Part shown: in pieces, positions 1 to 13,086 of the stretch
How positions within the stretch are numbered: position 1 is the stretch's first letter
Layout of the letters: the number at the start of each line of letters is the position of its first letter
Source of the DNA: Gordionus sp. m RMFG-2023
Lineage: Eukaryota; Nematomorpha; Gordioida; Chordodea; Parachordodidae
Length of the DNA stretch: 64,000 bases
Direction of reading: 5' to 3'
Assembly (NCBI RefSeq): GCF_954871325.1
Contig: NC_088779.1
Coordinates: forward strand, 14,386,846-14,450,845
Notes under the pieces: model-generated
What the model was told of the DNA's origin: nothing
Databases searched by the model: none
What the model saw: the letters and a program-made list of their open reading frames with translations, nothing else
Translations under genes and position numbers: made by a program

Positions 1-2349
1 AATATGATCCATGTTCAAGGCGGGGGGAAAAGTCCTTGCTTTTCTCAATGGCCCGAGATATTTTTAAAAACCTTTTCCATTAATAAATTCCTCATAATAT
101 TTATATACATCTTTACCGATATGAAATCAATGTTTTAAATTTTTTAAATACTTTTTTTTACCTTGAAAATAAACTAATTTATATTGCATTAACAAAATTT
201 TGAATAAAAAAATGTTTTGTTTCATTTTTGATAAAAGGAGATAATGAATTTTTATTTTAAAAAATCTATTTATTTTTCGTTGTATATGAGATAAAGATTT
301 GTCCTATATTCCAAAGACGTGTGATGTGTTTAAAAAAGAATAAAAAAATTATATTTTTAAATATGAGTCTTGATGGGCCTTATTATTAAAACCCATAGGC
401 AAATTTTTAAAGAGATTAAATTTTTATTTTCTTCTCTTTTAAAAATAAATTATTTCTATTATTATTTTATAAAAAAAATTATATCAATTATAAAATCTGA
501 GAGTATTCATTAAAAAATGATGTTTCCACATAGGCTTCTTTTAAAAATCCATTTATTTAGGTTAACAATAAGATTTTGAATCTAAGATTAACTTTCATTT
601 TTAATTTGACATTTTGCAAAAATAAATTTTCCCTTTTTTATGGTTCGATAGTTATATTTAATAACTATATTCCAATCCTAAACGATAATATAATTAAAAT
701 AAAAAATCTCCTTCTATAAAGATGGAATTGGGACTGCAAGTTCCCAAAAAACACGGATAATTATGTTTTAAAAAATTAATTTGAAAATTGTGTTTTTATT
801 AAGAATTAAAAAAAATGAATAAAAATCAATTAATGTTTCATCAAACTGTTTGGAATTCCATATAGCCTTGAAATCTGTAGGTAATTAATCTAGAAAGCTA
901 TAAATATACAAATTTGTAGGATGTTTTCTACCGTTTTGATATAATATTTAAAATCAATGGCTTGTGTTAAAAATTGAGGTGGTCATTGTTCTATTTCTCT
1001 TCAATAGTTTGCAGAATGCCTATGCATATAGAGGATGAATAATATGACATGGTCCACATTTCACCAATGAACTATAAAAAATGATATCATAATCAAATTC
1101 AATTTCTAAAGTATTAAAAATGTTTTTAGAATAGGATATGATAGACAAAGAATAATCATTAAATAATATTCATCCATTGGAAAAATAAAATAAATATATA
1201 TATTTTAAACTCAAGATTAGACTATAGAAATCAGTTTGTACTATTATCGAAGTAGACAATTGTTTTTAAAAGGACTACCAGGAAACGTTATACATTTTGT
1301 TTAAAGCATGTGACAAATTGCAAAATCATTATTTCAATATTAATCATATGTTTACATATTTAAGATTTTCATATAGCATATTATTCGATGAGTCCATTAT
1401 ATTCAATAGATGCTTTTCTTTGGAAATTTTGTGAACCCAGGCAATTCAAATTCTGTTTGATCATTAATTAGATTTTAAATAAATGCAGGGGTAAGAACGA
1501 TTTTTTCTTCAGGAAGTATTCATTAAATTAGAAGCCCGCTATGTGGCAAGAAATTAAAAATTATATAGTTTTAATAGAATTATAAATATTTATCTATTTT
1601 TTGATGGAATAAATCAGATGTATTTTGCCTATTGATGGAATTTCTAGCGGGATTTTAACTATTTAGAATACATTTGTGTTTTTTTCTACGAGATAGAATG
1701 TTATTTATGGGTGTATATTCACAATCGCAATTATTTTTTAAAAAATAGTTAATAGTATAATAATGATCGGAAAAATTGTTTATATTAACACAGAGTAAAG
1801 AATTAGGAGAACGAAGCCCTGAAAATATGGAGCGATAAGACTGATCAGCCTAACGAATCTCTTTTTTTTATGAAAAAGGTTTGCTACCACAATTATTTGC
1901 TCTTACCTAATTTTCACCTCTTTCATCAAATAATCTCCCATGCCTCAGTCCATCTTCTCTCCCCTAGAGTCTCCTTGCTATTTCTCTCGATTATAATTTA
2001 TTTCAATTTTTGGTTAAAAAAATAATATATATTCATCCTTTATGGTAATACAGTATGTTAGATACATCTACTCAAATGGAAAAATAATTGCATGGAAAAA
2101 TAAAATAATATACAATTTATTACATTCCAGTATTTTTAAACGCTAATTCCAAACGCAAGGCACTTCTGATTCGACCAAATTTAAAAAATGTTGCGTGCTG
2201 ATGGCTATTATATTTGAAAAGAATTTTCTCCTTTTTTTAAAATGTAAAATACTTGAAAATTTTAAATTACAATATTAGATATTGATTGATTATGAAGAGC
2301 GAATTGTATAATAGAATAGGAAAGAATAAATATATTTAATATCTACTAG
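1..2349. other. AT-rich stretch, no gene seen
   Basis: I read both strands and found no open frame with recognisable protein similarity and no clear transposon ends. The segment at about 1860-2030 resembles 27940-28060 (shared pieces around ATCTCCCATGCCTCA and ATCTTCCATGCCTCA), so part of it is a dispersed repeat. Confidence 0.5.
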
Positions 2350-2432
2350 CTATGTTTTCACAAAATCGGGAATTACAAATAGTTGTGAATTAAAAATGGC
2401 AGTGAAATACAACCAGTGAGGAATCGCATATT

Positions 2433-2524
2433 GCGATAGATAACAAATAATAATAACTGATGGCAGCAAAATAATATTGCGATAGATAACAAATAGTATA
2501 ATAACTGATGGCAGCAGAATACAA
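2433..2524. repeat. 46-bp tandem duplication
   Basis: The unit beginning GCGATAGATAACAAATA starts at 2433 and again at 2479, with only small differences between the copies. The long Leu/Phe-rich minus-strand frame across this region has no family similarity and is probably a by-product of A-rich sequence. Confidence 0.75.
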
Positions 2525-2774
2525 AAAGCTATGAAACAAAAATGGTGGTGAGTTATAAATGACGATGAAGCACAATTGATTGTGAATATCAAAGGATGAG
2601 AAAACCACAAAAAGTGGCTAATCACCAATAGTAATGAAAAAAATAATATCATATTTTTAAATTTAAAAACAAACGCAAACAGTTTAATAGGAAATGCGTT
2701 ATTAAATATAAAACTCAATGAAAATAAAGTAGAAAAAAGTTGCTTTGCAGCAACCTTTCCAAAAAAATTGGTCA

Positions 2775-3404
2775 TTCAACGTTCATTGACAAAAGAACGC
2801 GTTTACATACCTTCATCTCAAAAAAAAACCGCGTTGGCGTTCGTTCAAATAATAAAAAATTAATAAAATTTTATTTAATATTTAATTTAATATAAATAAT
2901 GCCTTATATTTTTTTAACACATTATATTAGCCATATTTAATATTAATAGTTTTATTTGATACATATAAATGCTATATAATATAAATAAGGAATAAAAAAA
3001 TATTTTCATTTATAAAAATTTAATTATTTATAAAATATTTATTTAAACATACTTTAAATTGTGTTCAACAATTAAAATATAAAATCAGGGTGTTTATTTG
3101 ACCGGTCAAATGCAATTCGGTCAAATGACAATTTGATCGATCAAATTTGGTCAAATTTAAATAAATGTTTTTTGTCAATATTAACTTTATTTTTGCATAT
3201 AATAGTTAAATGAATCTATAATATTAATTTTATAATAATTTTAATATTCATTGTCATTTAATAACTAATGTTCCGCTCTCGTAGCAGAGTCTTGTTCTGA
3301 TTCATAATCAATATCATCACATTCTTTTAATATTTTTTAATCAATTTTCTGTTGTAGAAATCTTCAATCGATTTCAGTTTTAGTAAGTATACCCCAAATC
3401 GAAA
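2775..3404. mobile_element. decayed hAT termini (two families)
   Basis: 2775-3060 matches the left end of the hAT relic at 40368-40620: a cluster of GAACG/CGTTC words followed by the same AT-rich stretch. At 3087 a hAT-like terminus CAGGGTGTTTATTTGACC begins, with the palindrome TTGACCGGTCAA (3098-3109) and further GGTCAAAT words to 3160. No matching right end was found. The gypsy element inserted to the right at 3410 may have split this second element, whose coding relic would then be the one at 13575-14025. Confidence 0.5.
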
Positions 3405-3728
3405 TTTCTTGAAGAGAATCATGATAAACGTGCGAGTAAGTAAAAATATATTTTATTATTATTATATATTTTTTCTCTTTTTACACATACTATATATATG
3501 TCGTAATTTTTAAAGGGATCATGACTATCCGCGATCTTCACGGGATTTAAAGGGATAACTAAAAAATTAGGGTTTTAAATTAAGGAATGATAATACGAGA
3601 TTATCACGTTTTAATCGTGATAAAGAGGAATCTTATTTTAAAAGCGTTTTCCACGAGTTTCGTTGCGTTTTTTAATTTTTAATTTTGTTTTTTTTGGCCT
3701 TATGATATAAGATATGCCTACGTCTAGT

Positions 3729-4680
3729 ATAGGGTATCAATCGATAGCTAATCAAAATATCTATTCAACTGTAGGTCAATCTCTGTTCCATTATGGGCGG
3801 CCTAGAGGGAGTAGGGGTGTTGGGGGGGGGGTGTAAAAAATAATTTTTTTTGATATGGGTATCAATAGATAGCTAATCAAAAGATCTATTCAACTGGAGA
3901 TCAATCTCTGCCCCATAATGGTCGGTCTAAGGGGGTAGGGGTGGAAGGGGGGGGTGTAAAAAATAATTTTTTTTGATATGGGTATCAATCGATAGCTAAT
4001 CAAAAGATCTATTCAACTGGAGGTCAATCTCTGCCCCATAATGAGCGGTCTAGGGGGTGGGGGGGGGTGTAAAAAATAATTTTTTTGATATGGGTATTAA
4101 ATAAAAGCTAATTTTAATATGGTTTGACTGAAAGTCTTTATTCTTGGTCTTGATGTGTATGACTTGGTCTGGGGGGGGGTGGTGGGGGGTATAAAAAATA
4201 ATTTTTCTTGATATGGGTATCAATCAATAGCTAATCAAAAGATGTATTCAACTGAAGGCCAATCTCTGCCCCATAATGGGCAGTCTGAGTGAGGGAGGAG
4301 GGGGGGTTGGGAGTGAGGGATGTAAAAAATAATTTTTTTGATATGGGTATCAAATAAAAGCTAATTTTGATATGGTTTGACTAGTCTTCATTCTTGGTCT
4401 TGATGGGTATGACTTGGTCTCAGGGGTGGGGGTAGGGGGGGTGTAAAAAATATTTTTTTTTGATACTGGTATCAAATAAAAGCTAATTTTAATATGGTTT
4501 GATTGAAAGTCTTTATTCTTGGTCTTGATGGGTATGACTTGGTCTCAGGGGTGAAGGTGGGGGGGGGAGTATAAAAAATTTTTTTTTTGATATGGGTATC
4601 AAATAAATGCTAATTTTAATATGGGTTGAATGAAAGTCTTCATTCTTGGTCTTGATGGGTATGACTTGGTCTGGGGGGAT
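3729..4680 (+). repeat. left-arm tandem array, about 8 units of ~120 bp
   Basis: Two unit types occur. Type 1 contains TCGATAGCTAATCAAAAGAT (starts near 3729, 3857, 3979, 4213). Type 2 contains AGCTAATTTTAATATGG and GGTCTTGATGGGTATGACTT (near 4095, 4345, 4474, 4596). Every unit carries a run of 7-10 or more G followed by TATAAAAAAT or TGTAAAAAAT. The type 2 array creates short Pro-rich open frames on the minus strand that I do not regard as genes. Confidence 0.88.
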
Positions 4681-5558
4681 ATATTTTAAATTAATTATCG
4701 AAATCAATAAAATATGTTGTTGATTATATTGCTTGAAAAAAAATATTATAATATAGATGATTTGCTTATAAAGAAGTGCAATAATTTATAACTGCAATAA
4801 GAAAAATTTATAATGTCATTTATAAATTTGTGAATTGATAGTTTCAAATATAGCCGAAATTTTGAGATTTAAAAATATTACAAACTAGATTAAGTTGCTA
4901 GCAAATAATTTTATCATTAGGCTACAATGAGTTTATAAATAGCAATGACTATATTTAACCCCAGCTTATAATTGTATTTAATAATGAAGTCTAAATGTAT
5001 TTAACTTTTATTTAATACCCATGTTTATGTTCTGCGTGAATAATAATATTCATTATATCTTAGGATGCCCGCTTAGCCTGATAAAATTAATATAATCAAA
5101 AGCTATTTATTAGATACCCATAAAAATTTACTATCTTATGGCGAGTTGAAATATAGTATGTTTAGACTAGGCCAGAAAATCAACTTTCACCTAAACTCAT
5201 CTAACTCAAAAACTATTATAGATGCTTTAATTTTTTTTAAAGATTAAGAATTGAGCTATACATTGATATTAATTTTTGGTTGATATATTACCTTTAAATG
5301 TTTTCTCAAGTTGGAGCAACTAGTTTTGTTTCATGATAAAACCTCGGCCACATCTTAGAGCAAAATTTATATATTGTGTTAATTTTTTTTATCGAGATTA
5401 AAATAATTTGTGAATTAAGGAAAAGGAAATTCCATTTCATCATCATTTTCAAAGGATATTCCTTTGTCGATATGATCTGTACCAAAATTATTTTCATTAT
5501 CATTCTATACATTTAAAAAATTTTATTTTTTTGAAAAATATATTTTGCATATTTTTAA

Positions 5559-7068
5559 CAGGCGCGTACGCAGGAATTTGGTCTGGGGGGGGGATAATAA
5601 ATTTTTTTATGAAATAATATTTTTAATTAAAAATACTAAGCATAAATTTATTAGGATTAATAACTTTTCTAATACACAATTTTAAACTAATGTGAATTAA
5701 AAAAATTATATATATAAACCGGCATTTAAATGTGAATCATAAAATATAAAGTGAATATAACACGATATGAATCACCTAAATGACCCAAAATTGAAATTTG
5801 AATTTTTTGAGCTTTTAAAATATATAAAGTATAAAAAATTTAAATGTTGTAAATATAAATTAATACACAAAAAGTTTCTTAATAATAATTGTATTTTGTA
5901 TGTTTTGAGCTAATTTTTCAATTATCAATCCTTGCTTGGCGTTAAATGTTTATGAATATTCAAAAGATCCAAATCATTCAATCTACTTTCAGATGTTGTA
6001 TTTCATAGGTATGTTTTTCACAGACTTGCAGGCCCGGCCCCTGAGCCGGACCGTATTTTAATTTTTTTAAATATACCCGGGCCGGGCTCGTAATTTTTTT
6101 TTAAAAACACCCGGGCTGGAAAAAATTTAAAAAAAAATCTGGGCCTGGTCCTGCAAATGGTACCTCTGCAAGGCTCTGTTATTCTTCTTAAAAAAGTGAA
6201 TGTTCTCTCATTAGTTTACTAAAGAGCTGCTAATATCTATATAACCATTTTAATAATTGGGAGTATAATCTAAAATGTGTTTGAAATAAAAAGCATCCAT
6301 AGCATTTTTTGGGACTGTATCAACCATAGTTAATCTTTTAATCATAGTTATTCAGCTAATAAGGCATCATAAGATATTTTAACATCTTCATGATAAAAAT
6401 ATAACAAATATTTATATTTTTTTTCTATCACCATATGGAAAAGGTTGGGAGAGGGGACATTTGTTTTATAATACTCTTCTACTGATCCTATATTAATGTT
6501 TTGATGATGAGCTTGCTTGGTGCAAGTCGAGGGGGACAAATATTTAACACGTATAGCTCTGCTTTTGACTCAACAATAACATATAAAATATGAAATTCTT
6601 CAACAACACTAGCTCTATTTCCTTGAGTTCTAATAAAATGCTCTCCGCTATTCTCATCTTCTTAATCAAGTCAATGTTATGTTTTTAAAAGTATTACATA
6701 AAATAGTTGTATAATTAAATAATACATTCTAATGAGAAAAAAAATTTGGAATAAGTATTGAATCCAATAATTTTCTTGCTTCTGAGGAAATATTTCTTTC
6801 AAGCCATTGTGATATTTCAGTAATAGCATTAATAATCAGCTCTTCTAACTCCAAAATAGCTGTTACTGTGGCGGAGACTCGATCTCGTTGGACAAGCTTG
6901 CAATTTTTTTCTCCCTGTTGGACAAGGAGTTTCAGAGATAATTATTATTTTATTAGAAATTTAGATAAATATTACGCCACTAAAATTTGAAAATAATAGG
7001 TAAATTACGCCAAGGAAAACTTGAAATCGAAATTGATTGATAAAATAACTTAGTAGATGAATGTGATA

Positions 7069-7114
<46 letters not shown>

Positions 7115-7258
7115 GAGATAAGAATAAATATTAACAAATATAAATTAATATTAACAATAATATTTTTGAAAAATATAATCCGGCATCTGCATTTTTTGGC
7201 TTTGGGGGGGGGGGGGGGGATTTGTCCCCCTGTCCCCCCCCCGCTGCGTACGCGCCTG
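5559..7258 (-). mobile_element. hAT element, CAGGCGCGTACG family, 1.7 kb with 8-bp TSD
   Basis: Terminal inverted repeats begin CAGGCGCGTACGCAG, and the perfect 8-bp duplication ATTTTTAA flanks it (5551-5558 and 7259-7266). G-runs and C-runs follow the ends. A decayed minus-strand transposase C-terminal half lies at about 6350-6950. It contains the SVEEYYKTNVPSPNLFH block typical of hAT proteins of the ZMYM1/p52rIPK type (EEYYRRSV.IPFLDH). The element is non-autonomous. A divergent second copy lies at 58065-59476 and a third left end at 43998. Confidence 0.92.
6028..6172. mobile_element. nested GC-rich hAT remnant (CCGGGCC family)
   Basis: A block with CCCGGGCCGGGC-type words, bounded by CAGACTTGCAGGCCCGG on the left and an inverted match ending CTGCAAATGGTACCTCTG on the right. 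The same block with about 180 extra bp is at 58068-58402, so this copy is internally deleted. The words match the ends of the hAT element at 40724-43372. No clean target duplication was found. Confidence 0.55.
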
Positions 7259-7584
7259 ATTTTTAAATGTAAATTTAAATTTTAAAATAAAATAAAATTA
7301 AAAGATTATGATTTTAGAATTAATTATAAAATTGTTATAATTAATTTTTGCTATTTATTTAGTAACGAGCTACCGTTATCTCTCTTTTTAAAAAAATGTT
7401 GCACGCTAAAGATATCGATACTAAAAAAATAGCTATGGAATATCGTGCTAATATAGAACACTGCATATTATATATTTCAAGTTCAGGATTGGAACCGAAA
7501 AAAGATTTAAAAATTGTTTTATCTTCATTCTCTTTTATTTCTGTAAATTCTATCCAACTAGACATTTTGTTAACATGTTGACCC

Positions 7585-8320
7585 CCCCCCCCCAGACCAA
7601 GTCATACCCATCAAGACCAATCATACCCATCAAGACCAATCATACCCATCAAGAACAAGAATAACGACTTTCAATCAAACCATATTAAAATTAGCTATTT
7701 GATACCCATATCAAAAAAAATTATTTTTTACAGCCCCCTATTCCCACCCCTGAGACCAAGTCATACCCATCAAGACCAAGAATAAAGACGTTCAATCAAA
7801 CCATATTAAAATTAGCTTTTATTTGATACCCATATCAAAAAATACTTTTTTACAACCTCCCCCCCCCCCCCCACCTTCACTCCCTAGACCGCCTATTATG
7901 GGGCAGACATTGACCTCCAGTTGAATAGATCTTTTAATTGGTTATCGATTGATACCCATATCACAAAAAAAATTTTACATCCCCCCCAGACCCATTTTGG
8001 GGTAGAAATTGACCTTTAGTTGAATAGATCTTTTGATTAACTATCGATTGATACCCATATCAAATAAATTATTTTTTACACCCCCCCCCCCCCCTCACCC
8101 TCAACCCCCAGACCGCCCATTATGGGACAGAGATTGGCCTTCAGTTGAATAGATCTTTAGATTAGCTATCGATTGATATCCATATCAAAAAATATTATTT
8201 TTATACCCCCCCCCCCCACCCCCACCCTTACCCCCCTAGACCGCCCATGATGGGGCAGATATTGACCTCCAGTTGAATAGATCTTTTAATTAGCTATCGA
8301 TTGATACCCTAGACATATCT
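7585..8320 (-). repeat. right-arm tandem array, inverted copy of the left arm
   Basis: About six units in opposite orientation to 3729-4680, with C-runs in place of G-runs. Type 2 units lie nearest the centre and type 1 units nearest the outer TIR. The symmetric order shows that the array is part of the terminal inverted repeat rather than a separate satellite. Confidence 0.88.
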
Positions 8321-9161
8321 TATATCATAAGGCCAAAAAAACAACATAGAAAATTAAAAAACGCAACGAAACTCGTGGAAAACGCTTTTAAAATAAGATT
8401 CCTCTTTATCACGATTAAAAGGTGATAATACCGTATAGTTCTTTTATCCTTTGAAAAATTGAAATTTTAATGGGATCCTTTTAAATCCCGTGAAGATCCC
8501 GGATAGTCATGATCCCTTTAAAAAATTACGACATATATATTATCTAAAAATATAAATTAGAATATATATGATCAAAACGAAAAACAAAAAGTAAGGTTAC
8601 AAAAATTATATTTAAAATATAAATTTCTGAAAGAAAAACAAAAAGTAATAATAGGTAAGGTTATAAAAATTAGATTATAAATATTAATTTCTAAACGAAA
8701 AACAAAAAGTAATAATAGGTAAGGTTATCAATTTTGAATATATAACATTCTCCTTCTTCTAAAAAGCCTTCACACTTTAATTATGTTATCGTAGTTAGTT
8801 TGTTCATCAAGTTGTTTCACAAGTCATCATATCGTTGGCTTGTCCCAATCGTTTACTGTGTTTATACGTTGGTTTGTTTAAATCGTAAGCTTGATATCCT
8901 TATCGTAAGTTGTCCTTATAAATCGTGACTTTGTCATATAGCTTGCTTGGTTGTACTCAGTTGTTATTATTATCATTTTTCAAAATTGTTATTATCATCA
9001 GTAAGTTGCGATAGTTCATCATATTGGATATAAGAATAAACGAAGAATGATAAATCAATAAGATTGTTATATAATATTTTCAGCCTTTTAATTTTTTGCG
9101 TTTTAGTGTAAGCGTTTTAATTTTTAATTTACTTTATGCAATTTAATATTTATTTAATATT

Positions 9162-9945
9162 TTAAGTTATGTAGTCTTTTAAATAAACAGGTTTTTGTTT
9201 AATTCGCATAGGTCTAGAAATAGGTGTTATATCGTTATTATCAGTAATTTTTATATTTTTGTCCACTATTCCCTCCTTAAAAGAATCCTTAGAGTCATGG
9301 TTAATAATTGTGTTAAAACAGTTTCTAATTCTTATTTGATCTAAATGTCTCCTCAAAATACCTTTCTCTGTCTTAATTTGGAACATCATGTCACTTTCTT
9401 TATGTGTGATCATACCTTTGCACCATTTATCATCACCTTGTACTTTGTACCAAAGAAAATCTCCTACGTTAAAGGTTCTATTACGTGGTAAAGTAACGTT
9501 TATTTTATTCTCCTTCTCCTCCAACGGTTTTAATAAGTCCCATTTAATTCTAATATCTCGATTAAACATTCTCTGAGATGGTGTAACTCCTGTAGTATCA
9601 TTACGCGTATTTCTGTAAATAAATAAAAATTTGCCAAGTGCGATATCTAGGTCAATTTTAATATTCCTTTTCATATGTGTTTTGAACGTTCTCACCATGC
9701 GTTCTACCTGGCCATTGGATTGCCGGTGATAAGCAGATGTGAGCACATGTTTAATACCGAAATTGTTGCAAAATTTTTCAAAATCGTTACTCGTAAAGTT
9801 AGTGCCGTTATCAGTAACTATAGTTTCAGGTATTCCATATAGCGAAATACTTTTGAAGATTTCTTTTAAAGCAACATCAGTCGTAATATTTTTAACAGGA
9901 ATAATAATTGGAAATTTGCTGTAGGCATCGACTATTATCAACTAA
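9162..9945 (-). pseudogene. gypsy integrase core (N-terminal zinc domain lost)
   Basis: The frame starts inside the catalytic core at VDAYSKFP and retains all three metal-binding residues: D in VDAYSK, D in TDNGTNF and E in NGQVERM. A C-terminal stretch with VGDFLWYK resembles the integrase C-terminal domain. The HHCC zinc-binding domain expected between RNase H and this core is absent. Codons from the RNase H tail (CLSRLPQE) run straight into it around 9945 with a frame change, so a deletion of several hundred bp is inferred. Confidence 0.92.
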
Positions 9946-10084
9946 AATTAATAGGTAAATCCCCATATTCATTTATTATAGTGATATTTTCAATAGTTTC
10001 ATCATGACATTCTTGTGGTAATCTCGAGAGACAATCAGGAAAAACATTATATTTACCGGCTTTATACTTTATATTAAAATCATA

Positions 10085-11287
10085 TCATCCTAATGTAATA
10101 TTCCACTTCTGGAGTCTTAAGGACATGGTGTTATTATCCTTAAGACCCTTGGTAAAAATGTGAACTAGAGGTTTATGGTCAGTAATAATTGTAAATTTTG
10201 TGCCGATTAAGTATTCCTGGAACCTCCTTATAGCGAACATAATGGCGAGAGCCTCACGCTCAATATTGGTATAGTTCATTTCGGATTTTATTAAAGTTCT
10301 TGACGCGAAAGCTATAGGTTTTTCTTTACCATCTTTTTCAGTATGAAATAGTACAGCTCCTAAACCACATTTCGATGCGTCAGTGGCTATCCCTATAGGT
10401 AATTCAGGGTTAAAATATGTCAAAGCAGGTGGAAGACTAATCAACTTCTTAAGATCATTAAAACTTTTAGAGTGTTCTGGGTTCCAAGCCCATTTTTCTT
10501 TGTTGACAATCTTATATAGAGGATCGGCAATTTTTGCAAAATTGTTCAAAAATTTTCTATAGTAGCCAGCCATTCCCAGAAATGTTGATAATTCAGCAGC
10601 TGATTTTGGTTCTGGCATATTAATTATTGCTTCAATTTTGTCGTGATTAGCATGAATCCCCCTAGCGTCAATATCATGACCCAGGTACCTCACTTTGTTT
10701 TTAAAGAACACACTTTTATTGAAGTTAGGTATTAGCCCAAACGATGATATTCTATCAAACACTTTTTTCATGTTGTTAAAGTGGGCTTCATTGTTTTTTC
10801 CAGTTATAAGTAAATCATCAATATAAAATATGACGTCATCCATATCACCGAAGATTTGATCCATAATCTGTTGAAAAATTGCAGATGAGGTCTTAAGCCC
10901 AAAAGGAAGTCTAGTAAATTGGTAATACCCCTTGTGCGTAGATATGGTTAAAATATTTCTGCAACTTTTATCAATTGGTATCTGTAAGAAAGCATATTTA
11001 AAGTCAATCTTCGTAAATTTCTTTCCTTCTGAAAGTTTAGCTATTAGATCATTGATTCGTGGTAGAGGGTATCTGAAATCTTCTAGAGCTGGGTTTACAG
11101 TGTCCTTGAAATCAGCACAAAGCCTAATGCTCCCATCATCTTTGTAGACAGCGGTAACAGGACTTGCCCATCGGACATCATTCACCGGCTCAATTATTTT
11201 ATCATGTATCCATTTTTTAAGTTCATTGCTAACAAGCAATTTTTGAATAAGGAATACGTCTAGGCGGTATAATTTTAGGTTGGGCAT
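10085..11287 (-). pseudogene. gypsy reverse transcriptase and RNase H
   Basis: The 400-codon frame contains RT blocks in order: the fingers (SPVTAVYKDDGSIRLCADFK), PFGLKTSSAIFQQIMD, the catalytic FYIDDLLI, and the thumb/connection FLGMAGYYRKF. RNase H begins at TDASKCGLGAVL and includes the DHKPL block. Domain content and order are standard for Ty3/gypsy. A one-base frameshift separates it from the protease frame, visible where the same DNA reads PRRIPYSK in one frame and RLDVFLIQK in the next. It is disabled downstream by the deletion at 9945. Confidence 0.95.
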
Positions 11288-11666
11288 CTCTTCTTAAATG
11301 TAACTTGACACTTGCTTTGTTGATTGGCCCATTAGTCAATTTGAATTCACACTTATTAATCAATTTTTTTATTTCATCTTCGTAATTAGTGTCTACATTT
11401 GCTATAAATTTATTTAAAATATTTTTGAAAGCATTGATCCATATACGTCCCAACAAGGCATTTTTACTTGATTCGACGACTATCGCTTGTAAATATTTTG
11501 AGATACCATCATAAGTCACTTTAACTTGAGTGGTGCCGATGATCTTGATTAAATTTCCGTCATAAGCGGTAAGTTGTAGCTCGGATTTCTTAACATCTCT
11601 AATACCAAGTTTTTTAGCCAGACCATGAGGTATAATAGTATGTTTTGAGCCTGTATCTACTTGCAT
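11229..11666 (-). pseudogene. gypsy aspartic protease and linker to RT
   Basis: The retroviral-type aspartic protease active site VDTGSKHTIIP sits at the start of the frame, with a downstream ALLGRIWI block typical of the family's second half (xLGxDxL position). The frame ends in the linker that leads to RT. It is out of frame with both gag and RT, which could be programmed shifting or decay. Given the other lesions, decay is simpler. Confidence 0.88.
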
Positions 11667-11805
11667 ACATGTAATCGTTCACTTTTAAAGTAGTCAAAAA
11701 TGCATTATCTTTGTCATTGATCACCAGATAAGTTCTTAACATTGAAATCATTATCATTTTTGTTCTTTGTAGAGTCAACTTTCTCTTCAATAATTTCTTC
11801 AATAT

Positions 11806-12808
11806 TCATATTATAATCATTGTTGTATTGTATTTGCTTTCTATTATTGTTGTCGCCACCTCTATAATTATTTGAGTTGTTGTTATATTGTATTTGCTTT
11901 CTCTGATTATTGTCACTACCTCTATAATTATTTGAATTGTTGTAATAAGATTGGTAATTGTTACGATTTCCGTCAGCTTATTGGATTTGTTTTCTTTGAT
12001 TATTATCATGCCATGTATTATTTCTACCATAATTAGATTGATTATTATTGTTATAGCGATAGTTATTGTAGTTATAGTTGTTATAATTATCGTGGTATCT
12101 CGAATTATTATTACCGTAATTCCTATCATTGTATCTAAAATTATTATTGTAATACCTATTTCTATCTCTATTATCATAATTATTTCTAAAATTATTTCTA
12201 AAATTATTATCAGGTCTAAAATAATTATTGTTGTCGTTTCTATTTCTATTGTAAAAGTTTTTATCTTTATCGGACTTTTATCGTTATTCATATAACTTAT
12301 ATTATCAACATCTGACTTATCGCTGATACTGTCTAACTTAATTCCTAACTCAACCATCTCATTTAAAGTTAAATTAATATTTTTACAAAATTTATATTTT
12401 ATTTTGTCATTTAAGGTAGATGTACGTAATTTTTCTTTTAATCTACTGTCATCCGAAAAATTACATTTTTTATGCAGTTTGGATACTCTTATGTACCATT
12501 GTATGAAATTCTCACTCGAGTTCTGCTGTAATAAGTTAAATTTATTTATTAAAATGTTTTTATCTTGCACAGGTAAAAGGTAAGTTAACTTTTTAGTCAC
12601 AATTTTAAGATCTAGTATGTCGGTATCGGAACAAATTGATTTAATGTTGTCAAAGACCTCGTCTGATAAATTATTAAGCAAAGTATTTATTTTAATAGAG
12701 TCCGATAATGTGCTGGTCGAAAAATAACTTAATATTCTGTCTAAGTAAATCTCAGTAAGTGGTCCAACTAATTTAGGAATTTGTATATTAATTCAGGTTT
12801 TATTTCCA
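11806..12808 (-). pseudogene. gypsy gag, Asn/Arg-rich tail
   Basis: The first two thirds look like a retrotransposon gag capsid domain: helical, with the block SSENFIQWYIRVSKLHKK. Frame is open upstream of the nominal start to about 12800, including IPKLVGPLTE, which resembles gag N-termini. The last third (11806-12290) reads as an unlikely Ile-rich protein in the current frame, but in the neighbouring frame it gives Asn/Arg/Tyr-rich repeats such as SDNNQRKQIQYNNN. A frameshift near 12285 is therefore likely. No CCHC knuckle was seen. Confidence 0.8.
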
Positions 12809-12849
12809 TATTTTATTAATAAATCATATATATTAGAAATGATAACATT

Positions 12850-13086
12850 TCAGATTTTAACAAAAATGCAGTTTAATTGGAAAAATTCTGACTCCTTATA
12901 CACGTAATATTTGCCATTCAATGATTCAAAACAATTTATCATATCTTTGAGGTTCACAAACTCAAACAAAACATCGTCACTACCCAGTATTCTAGAGTCG
13001 TGCACGTCACAGTTGTAAGTCAATTCGAATAATATGGCGTAAACGGAAATTTCATAAGGAATATTGATGAGTTTAAAAGCAAACAT
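12850..13086 (-). CDS. small ORF between the primer-binding site and gag
   Basis: A 78-codon frame beginning MFAFKLINIPYEISVYAILF, located just downstream of the 5' LTR and PBS in the gypsy leader. It could be the natural gag N-terminus separated by a lesion or a leader ORF. No domain was recognised. Confidence 0.45.
   Translation of the reverse strand: MFAFKLINIPYEISVYAILFELTYNCDVHDSRILGSDDVLFEFVNLKDMINCFESLNGKYYVYKESEFFQLNCIFVKI

Larger units (their letters stand above)
3500..8532. mobile_element. foldback-like element with long tandem-repeat TIRs, inserted in the gypsy LTR
   Basis: The ends are inverted repeats: the left starts GTCGTAATTTTTAAAGGGAT at 3500 and the right ends with its complement at 8532. 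About 230 bp of unique TIR is followed on both sides by inward tandem arrays (3729-4680 and about 7585-8320). The intact 5' LTR gives the empty site, which places the insertion in a (TA)n run; the target duplication is 6-9 bp and ambiguous because of the run. The interior (4680-5558 and 7267-7585) has no recognised protein. Long TIRs with internal tandem repeats are known from Foldback and some Mutator-like elements; assignment to either is inference. Confidence 0.85.

Noticed and set aside
2350-2775. 141-codon minus-strand frame rich in Leu, Phe and Ile
   Set aside because: It spans a 46-bp tandem duplication and an A-rich stretch of the other strand; composition explains the frame and no domain is visible.
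11951-12295. 114-codon plus-strand Ile/Val-rich frame
   Set aside because: It is the antisense of the Asn-rich gag tail of the gypsy element.
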